The notes under the pieces were generated by a model. That model was not told the origin of the DNA. It worked only from the letters and a program-made list of their open reading frames with translations, and ran no database searches. The position numbers and the translations under genes were made by a program. From Sergeia podlipaevii (lineage: Eukaryota > Euglenozoa > Kinetoplastea > Trypanosomatida > Trypanosomatidae): a stretch of DNA of 29,953 nt. Location: contig JASANZ010001986.1 in NCBI GenBank assembly GCA_030849805.1, positions 1 through 29,953 of the forward strand. Reading direction: 5' to 3'. Numbering within the stretch: the stretch's first letter is position 1; every line of letters begins with the position of its first letter. Below, in pieces: positions 26,901 to 29,953 of this stretch.

Positions 26901-27104
26901 CAGGTTGATTGGACCAAAGTGGAACAGGTGGAGTTTAAAGTGTACGTTGGGCTTGACTTTACATTACTGCCAGATCTCGGCAGCACTGTGGTAGAGACAC
27001 ATATTGAACGCTTGTTACAGCAAATCAACGTCTCCTCAAAGGAGTATTACAGCAAAAAGTTTGTGCCCCCAGCACACTTGAGCAGCTATAATTCATACTA
27101 CTAA
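23925..27104 (+). CDS. CABLES-like cyclin-box protein with Ser/His-rich N-terminal region
   Basis: An ORF of 1059 codons. The last 230 codons form a cyclin box most like that of animal CABLES1/2 (CDK5 and ABL substrate) proteins. Motifs are KLPSYRTSVISFV (841-853), LKKDLNNNF (858-866), KLTQLRKMKSEL (879-890), STMAHAYWYFERLV (904-917), KRNRKILLAACVLLAIKFLE (924-943) with the cyclin-box lysine at 940, and VEFKVYVGLDF, which corresponds to the fifth helix. A Gly-rich and then acidic insert (about 974-995) interrupts the box. The first 830 residues are disordered, with five poly-Ser tracts, a His-rich region (about 400-475) and Gly runs. CABLES proteins link CDKs to kinases; the CDK partner here is unknown. 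Start: the coding-like composition begins at the GTG at 23925, the frame has no upstream ATG after a TAA at 23898-23900, and the first in-frame ATG is codon 59 (24099). The annotated start is therefore uncertain. The cyclin-box call is confident. Confidence 0.82.
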   Translation: MSATEEYSGTGGDEGLIRPALSPACPVLGTDTSPLPLSERQGEAVILAKGSQRVKRQLMQSVVAGNRACAFLSSIQPTEPRIPHPEWVSRGAEEGEEEEKPQRTGDQEAEGGRRAHEAGRSEVESRVETPAKSGGLIASPFDDPSSSTLTKKSVGFAAALDDRTEHHAEAEGRSACSSDNDSPTFGTSRGSPQSTTTVASRASRRRRGYRVADPKHCALSHRREIGFLATLGESMRESQKRYKSPSSSSPSSSSSSSSSSSSKSSGSVKRRINGGGGDGVAGVSSSGGGGGTAVGQQDGSAAAPHGADPRKPLLNINGLVKGGGQRVRIRFVAADALYLAVGPSSSSSSSSMLSKSFSDDEAAHCSGAVSAADTGESAVVAETLTGRQALDNVSAVSAGLHRRHHHSADGKREGDDEGEGAGGHRGYGTRHGHGHRTRGSSKVPDEEKCYRRKESGHHRHGQHGHSAESSSHFASLPTLVTPLGVAAEDSDSSDNAMAKRRTTTAAMPSESSVAPVGDAPPPVSPMAATLVPQSIGAPRTSGWDHRKLRDHRGTASTSSSSSSSSSSGGDMKRSRHSRRHRHLLWASAAATPLALSTILTNFAPLNTQLWKEDQVIKPFGGESCSTSSSDSSSSSSSSGSGSSSSSSTSSDKGSRSSSGSGSKRKARRRQRKAEQLQREAAPTEALGSVAVGDTYQDFVVNTQYLQGNYADGKHAIFDTSSDDHFYAGPGEHHHDGGAGGRNSSARGISSSSSSSSSSSSSGSSSSSSSSSSSSSSSSTSSPSSGGSGKNAHHRRDGFSGMRSYRRILNRKRMRNNAAFYDAFFLDTGNITGGERRKKTIKLPSYRTSVISFVDMKILKKDLNNNFYVQHPGLEVREIKLTQLRKMKSELLLYALEAASPLELSTMAHAYWYFERLVVQGMVGKRNRKILLAACVLLAIKFLETGDVMKKVQYFKNRWRKFHLVRVSNVNAMLGGGGGSGGGGGEEDDEENQQVDWTKVEQVEFKVYVGLDFTLLPDLGSTVVETHIERLLQQINVSSKEYYSKKFVPPAHLSSYNSYY
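24660..24720 (+). repeat. Poly-Ser tract 1 (TCN codons)
   Basis: About 17 serines, interrupted by proline and lysine, encoded mainly by mixed TCN codons. A shorter similar tract lies at 24952-24978. Confidence 0.85.
25590..25625 (+). repeat. Poly-Ser tract 2 (AGT codons)
   Basis: Ten or so serines, almost all AGT, with one TCT and one AGC. This looks like a young trinucleotide expansion. Confidence 0.85.
25790..25910 (+). repeat. Poly-Ser tract 3 (mixed AGY/TCN codons)
   Basis: Ser-rich stretch with Gly, Asp and Thr interruptions, made of alternating AGY and TCN codons. Confidence 0.8.
26169..26278 (+). repeat. Poly-Ser tract 4 (mixed AGY/TCN codons)
   Basis: The longest tract, more than 30 serines with single Gly, Thr and Pro interruptions. 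AGY and TCN codons alternate in blocks, so the protein repeat is older than any single nucleotide repeat. Confidence 0.85.
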
Positions 27105-27442
27105 TTTCTGCTCACGCACACGGGCTGGACGTGCATGAGGTGCTACTGCTTGCTTGTTATATATGATATACACTGAAAGGACACGGTAATTTATTATTTT
27201 ACTCCTCAATAAATATATGGACCACTAATTATTATCATTATATGATCCCTTTGCAAGTTGTTCATGAGAAATAATTGTGAAAAGAGAGAGAGAGAGAGAT
27301 GTCCTTATATGATCATTTCCTTCTCCCCAATCATTTACTCTCATCCAATTGCATTGACTTCACTCTCTGCTAGCGTACGCTTCTATCCACCACAATAAGA
27401 CATATAGTACACTTTTAGTATTTAGGCAGCTCCTTCAGTCAC
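27105..27442 (+). other. Intergenic spacer
   Basis: Short AT-rich spacer with an AG repeat near 27285-27299. Pyrimidine-rich sequence (about 27310-27400) precedes AG dinucleotides at 27417-27418, 27424-27425 and 27428-27429, any of which could be the splice acceptor of the next gene. Confidence 0.45.
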
Positions 27443-28315
27443 ATGGAGGAGCTTCTCAACTGCTGCCCAGCGGCACCTTGTGTTGCACAGGCATGGGCCC
27501 GCTGCATGCCTCCACTCCTGTGTATGTCTAGCTCTAGCCCCAGAGGCATCACTATAGCCACCTACTTGTATAAAAAGTACATTGTGGAACGTTATCAGGA
27601 ACCTCAACGCTTTTATCACACCATGCTACACATAGAGGCCATGTTTGCGGAGTTGGAGGCTTATACGACAGCAAGAAACGAGGCAGCTAGTACACACTCA
27701 CAACAGCGGCCACAAGCAGACCGCTGGGCTGTTCTTGTGATGGACCTTGCTGTGTTGTTTCACGACGCTGTGTACGATCCCACAGTATCCGAAAACGAGG
27801 ATCAGAGTGCGGTGTGGCTAAAGCAATTTTTAACTGAAACGCAAGCAGCGGCGCAGCAGCAGGTCGGAACCCATCAGAGCGAGCAGGGGGACATGCTGTG
27901 GGAGGACGCTGAGGCGAGCGCGTGGGTGGAGACTGAAGCGCAGCGGTTTATTCTTGCCACCAAGCACCACTTGAGCGCGGAACCTGTGTGTGACATGCAA
28001 CTTCACTCTAGTGCGAGTGACCCTGCTCTCGTTGGCGTCTCCTTTGAGCTGGACTCAGACTTGTGCGTGTTCCTCGACTTGGATCTTTCCGTACTCGGAT
28101 CAGAGCCAGCAAAATACGTTACATATAGTGCGAATATCGCTAAGGAGTACAGTCACTTTCCTCCAGAAGCGTTCGCGAAAGGGCGTGGGGCGTTTCTTGA
28201 GAAGTTTCTTTATGCGAAACAATGGTTTAAGACCCCCTTCTTCTTCAATCGCTATGAGGCAAAGGCGCGCGAGAACGTACGCCGAGAGGCAGCTTCATTG
28301 AAGACTGAAGCTTAA
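27443..28315 (+). CDS. HD-domain metal-dependent phosphohydrolase (COG4339-like)
   Basis: A 290-residue protein of the predicted HD-superfamily phosphohydrolases, otherwise best known from bacteria. The HD signature is spread as expected: RFYHTMLHI (56-64) with H59 and H63, then FHDAVYDP (106-113) with the H107-D108 pair, followed by NEDQSA (118-123), KHH (174-176) and FLDLDLSVLGS (210-220). The C-terminal EAKARENVRRE is also typical. Such proteins are expected to bind divalent metal and hydrolyse a phosphoester, but the substrate of this subfamily is not known to me. A Gln/Glu-rich insert (about 133-160) is less conserved. The first ATG in frame (27443) gives a Cys-rich leader of about 30 residues; ATG codons at 27506 and 27524 would give a start closer to the usual family length, so the start is uncertain. 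No targeting signal is evident. Confidence 0.82.
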   Translation: MEELLNCCPAAPCVAQAWARCMPPLLCMSSSSPRGITIATYLYKKYIVERYQEPQRFYHTMLHIEAMFAELEAYTTARNEAASTHSQQRPQADRWAVLVMDLAVLFHDAVYDPTVSENEDQSAVWLKQFLTETQAAAQQQVGTHQSEQGDMLWEDAEASAWVETEAQRFILATKHHLSAEPVCDMQLHSSASDPALVGVSFELDSDLCVFLDLDLSVLGSEPAKYVTYSANIAKEYSHFPPEAFAKGRGAFLEKFLYAKQWFKTPFFFNRYEAKARENVRREAASLKTEA

Positions 28316-28838
28316 GTGTGTGTACTATAAAAAATTGCCATGTGCAATGCCGAGTGCCAGACGTGAATGCCAGTTAATCGACTATGTGCATGACTGCGCC
28401 ACAGCAGGGAAAATGTACTACCTATTCTATCTCCCCCTCTTTAGTTTTCCGCGTTATTTTGCTATCTATTTATCTATCTATATATCTGCCTATTATAAAA
28501 GCACTTTACAAAAAACGAATTCTTTGTTAGCTATCAAACTGTGGCTTGTTTTCGCATGCGTCTCTATTTGCTGTTGATTCAGTTAGTGATATCTCCTCTT
28601 TTCTATCATCTTCATCATTTTTTTTTTAAAATGCTTTCGGCAAGTTCACTACGCTAGCATTTACTGCACAAGAGGTTCTAGATATATATATATTTACTAT
28701 TATTATTATCTTCAAGGTTACCAAAACCCATTCAAAAACACAATAACAACCAAAAAGTAACATCTTTTTTTTTTTTCATTTTCATTTTCCAAAAACTTAC
28801 CCTTCCACACCCCTCAAAAGAAAAAAAGTCCAGGAATC
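28316..28838 (+). other. Intergenic spacer before PEX11
   Basis: AT-rich spacer with a TA run near 28681-28692, a short ATT run and T tracts. No further gene seen. Confidence 0.5.
28762..28820 (+). promoter_or_regulatory. Putative trans-splice acceptor for PEX11
   Basis: A T-rich tract (28764-28790) and a C-rich stretch (28801-28815) lead to an AG at 28819-28820, only 18 bases before the ATG. An alternative AG further upstream (28757-28758) precedes the tract and is less likely. Confidence 0.35.
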
Positions 28839-29537
28839 ATGTCTATTCCCACAATGACTCTGGGCGATAGCAACAAGCTTGTTTCTCTGCTTGACAAGAC
28901 CGATGGCCGCGATAAACTGTACAAGTTCCTCATCGGTACCTTCCAGGTCCTAAGCGCTATTTCCAGTCAGCAGGGCGACAAGAACCGAAGCTACAAGTGC
29001 ACCAACGCCGCCAACGCTCTTGAAAACGCCAGGTCTCTTCTCCGCATTGGCAAGTGGTTCACGCACTACGGGAAGCTGCGCAACCTTATTGAGCTCTTTG
29101 AGGCCCAGGGCTTTGAATACACCGAGCGCAAGAAGTTCGTTGACTTTGCTCAGAACATCTGTGCGTCTATCTACGTCCTTGGTGACTGTATTGGCCTCAT
29201 GGCACGGTATGGCTTGCTGCGCATTAACAAGGATGTCTTGGCGAGGCACACGCGCATGGCCCAGCTATGGTCCTACATTCTTGCCTTTGTATTCGATCTT
29301 TTTGAGCTCCGTGACGGCCTGCGCCGTATCCGCTATGATCCCCCTGCGGCTAGGCGCGCAGCGAAGCGTGCGGCGTATGCTATCACCAGAGATATAGCTG
29401 ATGTTGCTGTTACCGCCCCCATGGTGTTTGACAGCTGTGGCGCCCCGATGTGGCATGTCTCCCAGGGCATCTATGGTGTGCTGCTATGCCTCTCCGCCAC
29501 TGCCTCCACCATGCTGAACTGGAGTCATCTCAAGTGA
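28839..29537 (+). CDS. PEX11: Peroxin 11 (glycosomal membrane protein)
   Basis: A 232-residue protein with the PEX11 layout. The N-terminal TDGRDKLYKFLIGTF (21-35) is the conserved amphipathic helix that inserts into and bends peroxisomal membranes. It is followed by ARSLLRIGKWF (64-74), equivalent to the family's R-LFR-GK motif. Two hydrophobic segments follow (about 142-156 and 204-223), fitting the two-span topology described for trypanosome PEX11, with a short basic segment between them (RRIRYDPPAARRAAKRAA). PEX11 drives elongation and proliferation of glycosomes, the peroxisome-like organelles that hold glycolysis in trypanosomatids. GIM5 proteins are related, but the N-terminal helix and overall length favour PEX11. 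The first ATG is used; a second Met at codon 6 is possible. Codon use is GC-rich and suggests good expression. Confidence 0.9.
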   Translation: MSIPTMTLGDSNKLVSLLDKTDGRDKLYKFLIGTFQVLSAISSQQGDKNRSYKCTNAANALENARSLLRIGKWFTHYGKLRNLIELFEAQGFEYTERKKFVDFAQNICASIYVLGDCIGLMARYGLLRINKDVLARHTRMAQLWSYILAFVFDLFELRDGLRRIRYDPPAARRAAKRAAYAITRDIADVAVTAPMVFDSCGAPMWHVSQGIYGVLLCLSATASTMLNWSHLK

Positions 29538-29953
29538 TAGATGAAGCAATCCCCCCCTCCCAAAAAAAAAAAAAAAGAACGAGCGACCTAAAGAGAAAGA
29601 AAGAAAAAGCAAACGAACGCCAGTTATGGTTGCTTTCTTCTCTGCTTATGAAAGAGAAGGGAGGTTTCACATTCATCAGCTGAGCAAGGGCAGCAAGAGG
29701 GGGATAATTAGTGGTCCACAAGTCCCTGACAATAGCGAAATCAACAACAACAGCAAAAAGTGAAGAGGGAAAGGAAGAGAGGGCACAGGCTCAAAAGGAC
29801 TGTACATGTCGCTATTCACACTATTCAATCCAAACTTGCCTGATGCTGTACCTTAGGAAAAAAAAAAGAAAAACTACATTTTTTTTTTTTTAAATCTATT
29901 ATCACCTTTTTTATTCTTCCTCCTCCATCCGCCAGCCACTGGTGAGCTGGAGT
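29538..29953 (+). other. Terminal spacer
   Basis: Purine-rich 3' UTR-like sequence after PEX11, then a T run (29878-29891) followed by C/T-rich sequence to the window end. The latter may be the splice region of a gene that starts beyond the window. No gene inside. Confidence 0.45.

Noticed and set aside
28320..28577. An 85-codon frame between the HD gene and PEX11
   Set aside because: It is short, runs through TA and TATC repeats, and has no features of a protein.
1..29953. CRISPR arrays, bacterial operons or prophage
   Set aside because: There are no spaced direct repeats of the right kind. The gene content and spacers are those of a kinetoplastid nuclear chromosome.

Overview
The window looks like part of a nuclear chromosome of a trypanosomatid (Kinetoplastea). 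Every supported gene lies on the plus strand. None shows a convincing intron. The genes are separated by AT- and pyrimidine-rich spacers whose polypyrimidine tracts are followed by an AG, as expected for spliced-leader trans-splicing of a directional gene cluster. Recognisable genes agree with this: a PEX11-family glycosomal peroxin, a eukaryotic-type ribosomal protein S29 and a decayed tyrosine-recombinase element of the kind known in trypanosomatids (TATE/VIPER-like). The genus cannot be fixed from sequence alone. The spacers are long and full of microsatellites, and third codon positions are only moderately GC-rich.

Layout from left to right. (1) 1-822: the 3' end of a low-complexity protein. 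(2) 1553-4468: a type II membrane protein of family GH63 (ER alpha-glucosidase I fold), apparently without its catalytic aspartate. (3) 4977-5150: RPS29. (4) 5861-7147: a Lys/Glu-rich coiled-coil protein with an internal duplication. (5) 7148-9405: a long spacer with strong strand asymmetry. (6) 9406-11997: a fusion of a gamma-glutamylcyclotransferase-like domain and an archaeal-type (ApgM) phosphoglycerate mutase. (7) 13749-15761: a low-complexity protein of unknown function. (8) 16694-18040: the relic of a tyrosine-recombinase mobile element, GC-richer than its surroundings and starting at a palindrome followed by a C15 run. (9) 19023-20030: another unknown protein. (10) 20031-23924: a 3.9 kb gene-free spacer. 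(11) 23925-27104: a Ser/His-rich protein ending in a cyclin box that resembles animal CABLES proteins, with a GTG where the start codon would be expected. (12) 27443-28315: an HD-domain metal-dependent phosphohydrolase. (13) 28839-29537: PEX11. (14) 29538-29953: a spacer.

The genes do not form a pathway, which is normal for trypanosomatid polycistronic units, where neighbours are co-transcribed but functionally unrelated. The most interesting points are two enzyme folds that keep their architecture but lose a key acidic residue (the GH63 protein and the N-terminal GGCT-like domain of the fusion), the GGCT-ApgM fusion itself, the CABLES-like cyclin with a non-ATG start, and the recombinase relic. 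Family calls rest on motif recognition by eye and no database search was possible.
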